Assembly: GCA_947253735.1 (NCBI GenBank)
Contig: CAMYAU010000014.1
Coordinates: 1-19,793 of the forward strand
Reading direction: 5' to 3'
Source: an uncultured Varibaculum sp.
GTDB lineage: Bacteria; Actinomycetota; Actinomycetes; Actinomycetales; Actinomycetaceae
Length of the DNA stretch: 19,793 nucleotides
Shown here: positions 1 through 6,582 of the stretch, one piece after another
Layout: each line of letters begins with the position of its first letter
Numbering within the stretch: the first letter of the stretch is position 1
Notes under the pieces: generated by a model
What the model was told of the DNA's origin: nothing
Databases searched by the model: none
Seen by the model: only the letters and a program-made list of their open reading frames with translations
Translations under genes and position numbers: made by a program

Positions 1-518
1 AACCTGAAGATCAGCAGCTCCTAGACCAGGTAGAAGCCGGGTTTGCTGAGGTCGGGGAACTAATCGCTACCCATAGGCAAAAAGCAGCGCTGCAGCAGAT
101 CATGCATCTGGTATCTGCGGCGAATCAATATGTGGCCGCCACGGAGCCTTTTAAGTTGAAGACTCCGGAAACCGAGGAGCGTCTCCACACTATTTTGTGG
201 GTATTAGCGCAGGTTATTGCGGATCTGAATCTGATGTTTTCGCCATTCTTGCCGTCTTCCGCAAATGCGGTTGACCGCGTTTTCGGAGGGGCAGGGGAAA
301 TAGCCCCCATGCCTCGTATTGAAGAAGTTAAAGATTTAGACCAAACTAGAGAAGACGGTTCAGATTTCACCTACCCCATTATTACGGGCGATTACACCCA
401 GGCTCCGCGGTGGGGCAGGCATGAAATTCAAATCGGAAGGTCAGTTTCTAAACCCAAACCCGTGTTTCAGAAGCTAGAACCTGAGATTATAGAAGAGGAA
501 TTAGCCAGGCTCGCCTAG
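1..518 (+). CDS. metG: Methionyl-tRNA synthetase, C-terminal part (5' truncated by window edge)
   Basis: The reading frame is open from base 3 and ends at TAG 516-518, giving about 171 C-terminal residues; the catalytic domain lies outside the window. MetRS charges tRNA-Met with methionine in the cytoplasm. What remains is the helical anticodon-binding domain, recognised by the pattern ANQYVAATEPFKLK (family form N-x-Y-hydrophobic...PW-x-L-x-K, here with Phe in place of Trp), then a helix and the MFSPFLPSSANAVDRVFG segment typical of the end of this domain. A short charged tail follows, without an EMAP-like tRNA-binding domain, so this looks like the monomeric short form. The next gene starts 25 nt after the stop, suggesting co-transcription with the Asp-box protein and pcrA. 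The family call rests on motif memory, not a search. Confidence 0.88.
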   Translation, partial: PEDQQLLDQVEAGFAEVGELIATHRQKAALQQIMHLVSAANQYVAATEPFKLKTPETEERLHTILWVLAQVIADLNLMFSPFLPSSANAVDRVFGGAGEIAPMPRIEEVKDLDQTREDGSDFTYPIITGDYTQAPRWGRHEIQIGRSVSKPKPVFQKLEPEIIEEELARLA

Positions 519-543
519 GGCCGAGGCATAAAGGAGAGGGTAC

Positions 544-2082
544 GTGGCTGGGTTTTGGCAACGCTTAAAAAGACTCTTTCGGGGGTCTTCTGCTCGTGAT
601 GACGAGCGCGACTCCCGCCTGCCGTTAGCTTTGGAAAGCGCCGCTAAAGACGCAGATGTATCCGAGGGTGAACGTAAAGTTTACGAATCCTCCGGGGTCG
701 TAATTTTAGAAGACCAGACCTTAACGGACAGTCAAAATCAGGAAGTGGTTTCTGATTCTGCTGCTCCGAGCCCAGCGGAAGCAAAAACCGTAACCCCCGC
801 GAAGGATGCTGCAATTAACAACGCTGAGCAATCTGAACCTGCAGATGACACGCAGACCAAAACCGCTGTTCCCGCAGTGAATTCCACAGAATCGCAGTCA
901 GAAGCGGAACAAGCAGCTTCCTCTGACGCCTCCGAGGAGGCAGAACCGGCAGTAGCACCAGTGGCAGAGCCTGATCGCAAGCTTCCGGTGCATGGGGTGA
1001 AGACTGCAGATATTTGCGCCTCTAATGATGCCGAAAGTTATGGGGCTCCCGCTATTGACCGTACCCCGGGGCGGAAACTGATACTAGCTTTTGAAAAGCA
1101 TGTTCAGGGGGCCAAGCCCCAGGTGTGGTACACCCGCAGTAATGATCACGGAATCAGTTGGGAAGAGCCGCGCGTCCTCTTTGATCAAGAAACCTACACC
1201 GATTCTGGTCAGGCTTTCACTGACCCCCAGATAATTATTTCTCAGGTCACGGGACGAGTATTTATAGCGGTTACTACCCGCACTGATGACGATGACTCTC
1301 AAAACCATATTGCGGTAGCTTTAAGCGATGATGAGGGGGACACCTGGCGTTACCGGGATTTGACCAGTCTAGTTGATGGGGATCAAAGCTGGGTATCCCG
1401 GCGTACTGCCCACGGGCACGGAGTACAGATGCGTCAAGGGATTTGGACCGGCCGGCTCGCATATGTCGCAGTAGCCACCGAAGCTGACGGTAAACGAGGC
1501 GCGGTGGCAGTTTGTTCCGATGACCAAGGAATCTCTTGGTGGGCAGGTAAACTAGCTGGCCAAAGGGTAGTGCAAGCCACTATTACCGAGCTTAGTGACG
1601 GAAAGCTAGTGATGGGGTGTGTCGAGGAAACCGATCAGGGACTAACCTTCAACGCCTATGCTTCTGCTGACGGCGGTCGCAGTTTCACAGAATCCCTAAG
1701 CAAGAAGGCTTTAGGCACTTCCCTGCCGGCAGCGGTGGAGCGGGCATTCTATTCCGCTCCTGAACACACTGAACAGTCTCGGGTAATGCTGGCGGTGGCG
1801 CGTAATCAAAACGGGCAGGGAACAGTACGTTCCATGTTTGATTTTGCCACCGATCTTTTAGGGATCATGCCTTTCACCTCCCAGCCGGTGAACGCAGTCG
1901 ATGTGGTGTCTTTGGAAGATATACGGATTGTGGATGTGGCCTATGAAACGGATTCTGGGATTTCAGTGGCCGCGCTGTGTATTGATTCTTTGTCTTTGAA
2001 ATATCTGGCGGTCGGTTGGAACGCCACCGAGGCGGAACAAAACCAAGTCTTGCGCCGTGCCGGTTTACTTTCTCGCAGGTAG
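544..2082 (+). CDS. Asp-box (BNR/sialidase-fold) protein without signal peptide, possibly non-catalytic
   Basis: 512 residues from GTG 544, preceded by a strong Shine-Dalgarno (AAGGAGAGG, 531-539). The N-terminus is a short basic amphipathic stretch (FWQRLKRLFRG), not a signal peptide. Residues about 60-148 are a low-complexity Ala/Glu/Ser/Asp linker. From about 150 a beta-propeller-like domain carries four Asp boxes: SNDHGISW 199-206, SDDEGDTW 261-268, SDDQGISW 325-332 and SADGGRSF 374-381. The order of segments resembles GH33 sialidases: YGAP 166-169 where FRIP/YRIP is expected, TDPQ about 226-229, HGHGVQM 290-296. The Arg of the RIP motif is absent, and the arginine expected near LVMGCVEE (355-362) is not seen, so hydrolase activity is doubtful. 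It sits between metG and pcrA, 25 and 20 nt from them. Sialidase fold is well supported; cytoplasmic location and loss of activity are inference. Confidence 0.75.
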   Translation: MAGFWQRLKRLFRGSSARDDERDSRLPLALESAAKDADVSEGERKVYESSGVVILEDQTLTDSQNQEVVSDSAAPSPAEAKTVTPAKDAAINNAEQSEPADDTQTKTAVPAVNSTESQSEAEQAASSDASEEAEPAVAPVAEPDRKLPVHGVKTADICASNDAESYGAPAIDRTPGRKLILAFEKHVQGAKPQVWYTRSNDHGISWEEPRVLFDQETYTDSGQAFTDPQIIISQVTGRVFIAVTTRTDDDDSQNHIAVALSDDEGDTWRYRDLTSLVDGDQSWVSRRTAHGHGVQMRQGIWTGRLAYVAVATEADGKRGAVAVCSDDQGISWWAGKLAGQRVVQATITELSDGKLVMGCVEETDQGLTFNAYASADGGRSFTESLSKKALGTSLPAAVERAFYSAPEHTEQSRVMLAVARNQNGQGTVRSMFDFATDLLGIMPFTSQPVNAVDVVSLEDIRIVDVAYETDSGISVAALCIDSLSLKYLAVGWNATEAEQNQVLRRAGLLSRR

Positions 2083-2102
2083 TTCTTAAATAACTAGGTT
2101 TA

Positions 2103-4739
2103 ATGATAGATTTCAACGCCCTTTTTTCTGCTGATACCCCTACGTCTCAAACTCTGCTCCCTGGCGCGGTAGAGGTGAGCCCCGACTCTTCCTCCGCGGA
2201 AACACCCTCCAGACCAGAGGAAATAATTTCCGGTTTGAATGATCCGCAGCGGGAAGCGGTTGAGCATCAGGGAAGTCCGCTGTTGGTGATGGCAGGAGCC
2301 GGATCCGGAAAAACCCGGGTGCTTACTCGCCGTATTGCCTACCTATTGGCTACTGGCCGGGCGTATCCCTCACAAGTTTTAGCTATTACTTTCACCAATA
2401 AAGCGGCCGCAGAAATGCGGGAAAGAGTAAGCTCCCTTATAGGGCCGCAAGCTGGTCAAATGTGGGTTTCTACTTTTCACTCTGCCTGCGTGAGGATTCT
2501 GCGCCGTTACGCTGAGGCTGCCAACCTGAAATCTTCGTTTACTATTTACGATCAGGCGGATGCCACCCGCTTGGTTTCCATGATTTTAAAAGAGCTACAA
2601 CTAGATCCCAAGCGATTTCCAGCCAAGAAAATTCAAGGGCGAATTTCCGATTTAAAGAACTCTTTGATCGATCCTGACACCTATCTCGCTACTGCAGGAC
2701 TCGGACCTGATTCAGAGGTAGTAGCGAAGGTTTACCCCAGTTACCAGCGTCGCCTCAATGCCGCTAACGCGCTAGATTTCGATGATCTGATTATGCGAAC
2801 GGTGCAGCTTTTCCGCAGTAATCCCCTGGTGCAATCCAGTTTCTGTAATCGTTTCCGGCACGTGCTGGTAGACGAATATCAAGATACTAACCACGCGCAA
2901 TATGTGCTGGTTAAGTTGCTCTCTGGGGTAGCGGGCGCGGCGATTAACCAACCGGAACAGATACCGGGTGAACCGGTTACCCCCGCAGAACTTACCGTAG
3001 TTGGGGACTCTGACCAGTCTATCTATGCTTTTCGGGGTGCTACTGTGCGCAATATTGAGGAATTTGAGAAAGATTTCCCGGGAGCGCGCACCGTCTACCT
3101 GGAACAGAACTATCGTTCCAGTGGAAATATTTTGGCGGCGGCCAATGCGGTGATTTCGCATAACCAGAGCCGGCACAAGAAAAAGCTGTGGACCGATTCT
3201 GGCGAGGGTGAAAAAGTCGGGGTGCGGATTTCTTCCGGTGACCGTGACGAAGCACTATCCGTAGTGGAAGAGATAAATAAACTTGTAGGCGGGACTTATA
3301 CCTACGGTGATATCGCCGTCTTTTACCGGATAAATGCCCACTCGCGTCTCCTGGAAGAAACCTTGACCCATGCGGGGATTCCTTACCGGATTGTTGGTGG
3401 CACCAAGTTCTATGAACGCAAAGAGATCAAAGATGCGATCGCTTATCTGCAACTGGTAGTAAATCCCGATGATACCGTGTCTTTTACCAGAGTTATCAAC
3501 ACTCCCAAGCGCTCCCTGGGTAACAAAGCGCAAACGGCACTGCAAGCTGCAGCTAATACCCATGATGTTTCCCTAGGGCGAATGGCAGCTCTAGTGTGGA
3601 TGCAAGAGATGGGCGAAAAGCGTCCCAGCGCGGCAGCGGATACAAACCTGTCAGGGATGAGCGAAACAATGCCGGCAACCGTCGAGGTAAGCGGGCTTGC
3701 TTCCCGGGCACGCACCAGTATCGCTCAGTTCTGGGATTGTTTAGTTGCTGCCCGGCAAGGCTATGTTGAGGGCGAGCCACTCAAGGATATTTTGCAGACG
3801 GTATTAACCGAATCAGGGTATTTGAAGTCTTTAGAGAGCTCGAAAGATCCGCAAGATGGGGTGCGCCTGGATAACCTTTCCGAGTTCTATAACGTGGCTT
3901 CCCAGTTCAGCGAAGACGAACCAGAAGGTACTTTGGTGGATTTCTTAGAGCGGGTTGCGCTGGTAGCCGATGCGGATCAACTCCCAGGTGATCAGCGAGG
4001 ACAGGTTACTCTAATGACCGTACACATGGCGAAGGGGCTGGAATTTCCGGTGGTGTTTGTGACCGGATTAGAGGAGGGAACTTTCCCGCACTCGCGAGCC
4101 CTAGGTGAGGCCGGGGAAATGGCAGAGGAACGACGTCTGGCCTATGTAGCGATCACCCGAGCCAAGCAGAAAGTGTATTTGACTGCGGCACATAATCGCC
4201 AGATGTGGGGAGAAACCCGCTGGCAGCCTCTTTCTCCGTTCCTGCTTGAGGTTCCGACCGAGTTAATGGATCAGCCCGAACAATTGAGTAAGAGCAACGG
4301 GCAGTTTGAATTTTCCTTCGATACCTCTTCCTCTTGGAGCTCCGGGAATAGTTGGGGGAGCAGCTCTAGCAATCGCCGGAGCAATTCTGGGTATCGTAGT
4401 CGCAGCGAAAGCAGCTACCAGCATCGAACTGGCAGGTATCGGGATGAAGACGCAGCCGGACCGGCATTTGGAGCGGGCGGCACCGGGAAGATTTCCCGGC
4501 GTCAAACTGGCAAAGTTAAGCGTCTTGGTGCCGATTTGGGGGCACGTACCGATGCTAATGCTTCTATAGGTAAAGCCGTTGAGGTTGGGACCGGAGATCG
4601 GGTGCGTCACGATAAATTTGGGGAAGGTACGGTAATCGCGATTGAAGGGCGGGGCCGATCGAAGAGTGCCAAAGTAGAGTTCGCGGGAGGAGAAACGAAA
4701 CGGCTTCTGCTGCGCTTAGCGCCCATGGAAAAAATCTAG
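2103..4739 (+). CDS. pcrA: ATP-dependent DNA helicase PcrA/UvrD (UvrD1 type)
   Basis: 878-residue superfamily 1A 3'-5' DNA helicase acting in excision repair and in displacing proteins from DNA. Seen motifs: Q motif GLNDPQREAV 44-53, Walker A AGAGSGKT 64-71, Ia TFTNKAA 96-102, Walker B DEYQDTN 257-263, III GDSDQSIYAFRGA 301-313, IV LEQNYRSS 333-340, V TVHMAKGLEF 639-648 and VI YVAITRAKQ 681-689. A Ser/Arg/Gly-rich linker (about 735-800) leads to a C-terminal Tudor-like module (GDRVRHDKFGEGTV 831-844 to the end) of the kind that contacts RNA polymerase in PcrA/UvrD. The protein is longer than usual (roughly 720-780) because of a 40-residue N-terminal extension, an insert around 280-293, another at 500-530, and the linker. 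ATG 2103 has only a weak Shine-Dalgarno (TAGG) and lies 20 nt after the previous stop. All catalytic motifs look intact. Confidence 0.96.
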   Translation: MIDFNALFSADTPTSQTLLPGAVEVSPDSSSAETPSRPEEIISGLNDPQREAVEHQGSPLLVMAGAGSGKTRVLTRRIAYLLATGRAYPSQVLAITFTNKAAAEMRERVSSLIGPQAGQMWVSTFHSACVRILRRYAEAANLKSSFTIYDQADATRLVSMILKELQLDPKRFPAKKIQGRISDLKNSLIDPDTYLATAGLGPDSEVVAKVYPSYQRRLNAANALDFDDLIMRTVQLFRSNPLVQSSFCNRFRHVLVDEYQDTNHAQYVLVKLLSGVAGAAINQPEQIPGEPVTPAELTVVGDSDQSIYAFRGATVRNIEEFEKDFPGARTVYLEQNYRSSGNILAAANAVISHNQSRHKKKLWTDSGEGEKVGVRISSGDRDEALSVVEEINKLVGGTYTYGDIAVFYRINAHSRLLEETLTHAGIPYRIVGGTKFYERKEIKDAIAYLQLVVNPDDTVSFTRVINTPKRSLGNKAQTALQAAANTHDVSLGRMAALVWMQEMGEKRPSAAADTNLSGMSETMPATVEVSGLASRARTSIAQFWDCLVAARQGYVEGEPLKDILQTVLTESGYLKSLESSKDPQDGVRLDNLSEFYNVASQFSEDEPEGTLVDFLERVALVADADQLPGDQRGQVTLMTVHMAKGLEFPVVFVTGLEEGTFPHSRALGEAGEMAEERRLAYVAITRAKQKVYLTAAHNRQMWGETRWQPLSPFLLEVPTELMDQPEQLSKSNGQFEFSFDTSSSWSSGNSWGSSSSNRRSNSGYRSRSESSYQHRTGRYRDEDAAGPAFGAGGTGKISRRQTGKVKRLGADLGARTDANASIGKAVEVGTGDRVRHDKFGEGTVIAIEGRGRSKSAKVEFAGGETKRLLLRLAPMEKI

Positions 4740-4795
4740 CTTCTATAGGCTAGATAAATGGTGTTGGTCTTGACTAGATTTACTTAAAAATAATA

Positions 4796-4833
4796 TTGGA
4801 TGGGGTTGGGCATTTTTGCCCAACCCCATCCAA
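4796..4833. terminator. Perfect 17-bp hairpin, bidirectional terminator between pcrA and mdh
   Basis: Arms 4796-4812 and 4817-4833 are exact reverse complements with a TTTT loop (4813-4816). The genes on either side converge on it. On the - strand (mdh side) the stem is followed by a U-rich run (TATTATTTTTAAG), so it looks like an intrinsic terminator for mdh; on the + strand the tract is weak. Confidence 0.85.
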
Positions 4834-4880
4834 CTATGTGCCTTTACCCAAACCCAATGGACGGGTAAGCCAATAAGGGT

Positions 4881-5879
4881 TTAGAGGATTCCCAGCTTCT
4901 TTACCGTGGCGATTTCCTCTTGAGCTGCCTCCGCATTCTTTGCGATGTGCTGCTTGGTCTTTTCCGGTAGTTCTAGCCCTTCAACTACCTGGTACTGTCC
5001 GTCTTTGCAGATGACAGGCATGCCATAGACGAGTCCTTCCGGAACTCCATATTCCCCGTGGGAAGGACCAGCGAAGGTGGACCAGTCGCCCTCGGGAGTA
5101 CCTAACGCCCAGGTGTGCATATGGTCGATAGCCGCCGAAGCCGCCGAAGCCGCCGAAGAAGCACCTCGCGCCTCGATAATAGCAGCGCCCCGCTTAGCTA
5201 CGGTGGGTACGAAGTAGTCGTCCAACCAAGCTTCTTCCACCAGTTCCGGAGCCGGCTTGCCATCAACGGTAGCGAAAGTGAGATCGGGGTATTGGTCAGC
5301 AGAGTGATTACCCCACACGATCATCTTCTTAATGTCTTTAACCGCTGCTCCAGTCTTTTCTGCCAACTGGGAAATAGCGCGGTTGTGATCCAGACGCATC
5401 ATCGCGGTGAAACGCTCTGCCGGTACATCCGGAGCCGACTTGGCAGCAATATAGGCGTTAGTGTTAGCCGGATTGCCAACTACCAATACCCGAATATCGT
5501 CGGCAGCATTATCGTTGATAGCCTTGCCTTGCGGGCCAAAAATACCGCCATTGGCGGCTAGTAGGTCTGCCCGTTCCATGCCTTTACTGCGGGGGCGAGC
5601 TCCCACCAAGAGCCCGTAGGAACAGCCGGAGAACGCCTGGTTGGGGTCATCATAAATGTCTACTCCGGCCAGTAGCGGGAAGGCAGAGTCATTTAGCTCC
5701 ATTGCGGTGCCTTCCGCAGCTTTAACTGCTTGCGGGATTTCCAGCAGGTTTAACTTCACTGGTTGATCGGGGCCCAGCATCGCGCCGGAGGCAATACGGA
5801 ATAGGAGGGCGTATCCGATATTACCGGCGGCGCCGGTAACGGTAACGGTAACAGGTTTCTTGCAGCAGCATTCTGCCAT
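4881..5879 (-). CDS. mdh: Malate dehydrogenase (NAD-dependent, actinobacterial type)
   Basis: Oxidises malate to oxaloacetate with NAD+ in the TCA cycle. I chose ATG at 5879 (332 residues) because AAGGAGAA sits 6 nt upstream; an in-frame ATG at 5933 would add 18 residues but lies beyond a hairpin and has no clear ribosome site. Seen: Rossmann motif GAAGNIG 16-22, substrate loop GARPRSKGMER 93-103 (often GARPRGPGMER), NPANTNA 136-142, RLDHNRA 162-168 and catalytic-His segment WGNHSADQYPD 189-199 (His192). The segment SAASAASAAID is encoded by three copies of a 9-bp unit (5131-5157) and is normal for the family apart from its repetitiveness. Odd point: the N-terminus reads MAECCCKK, three consecutive cysteines ahead of the first strand. 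Transcribed alone, convergent with pcrA. Confidence 0.95.
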   Translation of the reverse strand: MAECCCKKPVTVTVTGAAGNIGYALLFRIASGAMLGPDQPVKLNLLEIPQAVKAAEGTAMELNDSAFPLLAGVDIYDDPNQAFSGCSYGLLVGARPRSKGMERADLLAANGGIFGPQGKAINDNAADDIRVLVVGNPANTNAYIAAKSAPDVPAERFTAMMRLDHNRAISQLAEKTGAAVKDIKKMIVWGNHSADQYPDLTFATVDGKPAPELVEEAWLDDYFVPTVAKRGAAIIEARGASSAASAASAAIDHMHTWALGTPEGDWSTFAGPSHGEYGVPEGLVYGMPVICKDGQYQVVEGLELPEKTKQHIAKNAEAAQEEIATVKKLGIL

Positions 5880-5910
5880 GTGATTCTCCTTCGATGAGAA
5901 TTGTTTTCCT

Positions 5911-5930
5911 ACCGACCGCTCCCGGTCGGT
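5911..5930 (-). promoter_or_regulatory. Inverted repeat in the mdh leader (TetR-type operator or hairpin)
   Basis: ACCGACCG (5911-5918) and CGGTCGGT (5923-5930) are exact reverse complements around 4 nt. On the mdh-coding strand the loop is GGAG. The arrangement resembles operators of TetR/AcrR-family repressors and also folds as an 8-bp RNA hairpin about 30 nt before the ATG. No regulator gene lies beside it. Function is inference. Confidence 0.5.
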
Positions 5931-5970
5931 CAAGCCAACTAGACTTATGTTTCAACCCTAACGCTTTAAG

Positions 5971-5984
5971 GTGGCATCTGCCAC
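5971..5984. promoter_or_regulatory. Palindrome upstream of mdh
   Basis: GTGGCA-TC-TGCCAC, an inverted repeat with 6-bp arms and a 2-nt centre, about 92 nt before the mdh ATG. Too short a loop for a terminator; more like a dimeric-regulator site. No known operator recognised. Confidence 0.35.
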
Positions 5985-6032
5985 TGAAATCTTCCTCCCT
6001 AAGCGCAATAAAAGTGCAGGAAATCGGGTGCC

Positions 6033-6046
6033 TCTCGATATCGAGA
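6033..6046. promoter_or_regulatory. Perfect 14-bp palindrome TCTCGATATCGAGA
   Basis: An uninterrupted palindrome in the gap between the gtrA-like gene and mdh, 8 bp before a -35-like TTGACC on the + strand. It could be a repressor operator for mdh or for a + strand transcript. I do not recognise the cognate regulator. Confidence 0.4.
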
Positions 6047-6054
6047 AAGGTTTC

Positions 6055-6083
6055 TTGACCCTTAGTCCTAGCTGAGAGACAAT
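6055..6083 (+). promoter_or_regulatory. Possible sigma70-like promoter pointing into the 3' end of the gtrA-like gene
   Basis: TTGACC (6055-6060), 17 nt, then GACAAT (6078-6083). Spacing and -35 are good, the -10 is 4/6. Any transcript would run antisense to the GtrA and RCC1 genes, as no + strand gene follows. Weak support. Confidence 0.25.
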
Positions 6084-6132
6084 CGCCGATAAAACCTGCC
6101 GGCCTTTCCTCAAGAATGCAGCTGACCGATAA

Positions 6133-6573
6133 CTATTTTTGATTGCCGGTAAAAATTGTGTGCTCGTAAAGGAAAAAACGCAAAATGGTGCCCAGTACCA
6201 GCCCGATGATGTTGGCGGAGATGTTGTCGGCCAGCAGCGAGGTCATCCCCAATAGATAATGGCTGATTCCCAAGCAAATAACTGCAGGTAACATCCCTAG
6301 TACATTAACTATCGCGAAGCCGAGAAACTCTTGGAGACGGTTATCGGTGCGTTGGTTACGGAAAGTCCAATAACGATTTACTACCCACGAAAAAATAGTA
6401 GCTACTGTCGCGGCCAAAATCTTGGAGGTCAGAGGGTGCGAGGTGAGCAAATCTAACATTAGAAGGTTAAAAATGGATATATCAACCAGGTAGTTCATCC
6501 CGCCCACCAGGCAGAATTTAAAGATTCGGATTAGGCGTCCCGGGGCACGCAAATAGGTGTAAAGCTTGCTCAC
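6133..6573 (-). CDS. GtrA-like polytopic membrane protein
   Basis: 146 residues with four predicted membrane helices (about 17-41, 49-66, 82-104, 113-135), the size and topology of GtrA/DPMS-associated proteins. The segment VVNRYWTFRN (64-73) between helices two and three is the family signature, and the protein ends with a short charged tail after a last helix (YEHTIF). Members are thought to help move polyprenyl-phosphate-linked sugars across the membrane for modification of surface polymers. Start GTG 6573 is chosen as the first codon of the frame giving a normal N-terminus; its Shine-Dalgarno is poor. It lies 9 nt after the RCC1 gene on the same strand, so translation is probably coupled. 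The substrate is unknown; galE and LCP genes nearby are consistent with a cell-envelope sugar. Confidence 0.82.
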   Translation of the reverse strand: MSKLYTYLRAPGRLIRIFKFCLVGGMNYLVDISIFNLLMLDLLTSHPLTSKILAATVATIFSWVVNRYWTFRNQRTDNRLQEFLGFAIVNVLGMLPAVICLGISHYLLGMTSLLADNISANIIGLVLGTILRFFLYEHTIFTGNQK

Positions 6574-6582
6574 AATTCTAAG

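Noticed and set aside
544..1000. Secretion signal for the Asp-box protein.
   Set aside because: No hydrophobic core follows the basic N-terminus and the next 100 residues are acidic and polar.
4306..4569. 87-codon hydrophobic open frame inside pcrA.
   Set aside because: It overlaps the pcrA linker in another frame. The true frame continues to a recognised C-terminal module.
5131..5157. Three copies of GCCGCCGAA as a possible satellite or phase-variable repeat.
   Set aside because: It encodes the Ser-Ala-Ala run that is normal in this part of malate dehydrogenase, and a change of 9 bp would not shift frame.
5115..5561. 148-codon open frame antisense to mdh, with SRRSRRSRRR.
   Set aside because: The Ser/Arg repeat is the reverse reading of the Ala-rich mdh codons (9-bp unit repeated three times). 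No ribosome site or family resemblance.
5880..5933. Longer mdh start adding 18 residues.
   Set aside because: ATG 5879 has a strong ribosome site 6 nt upstream; the longer start would place an inverted repeat in coding sequence and has no ribosome site.
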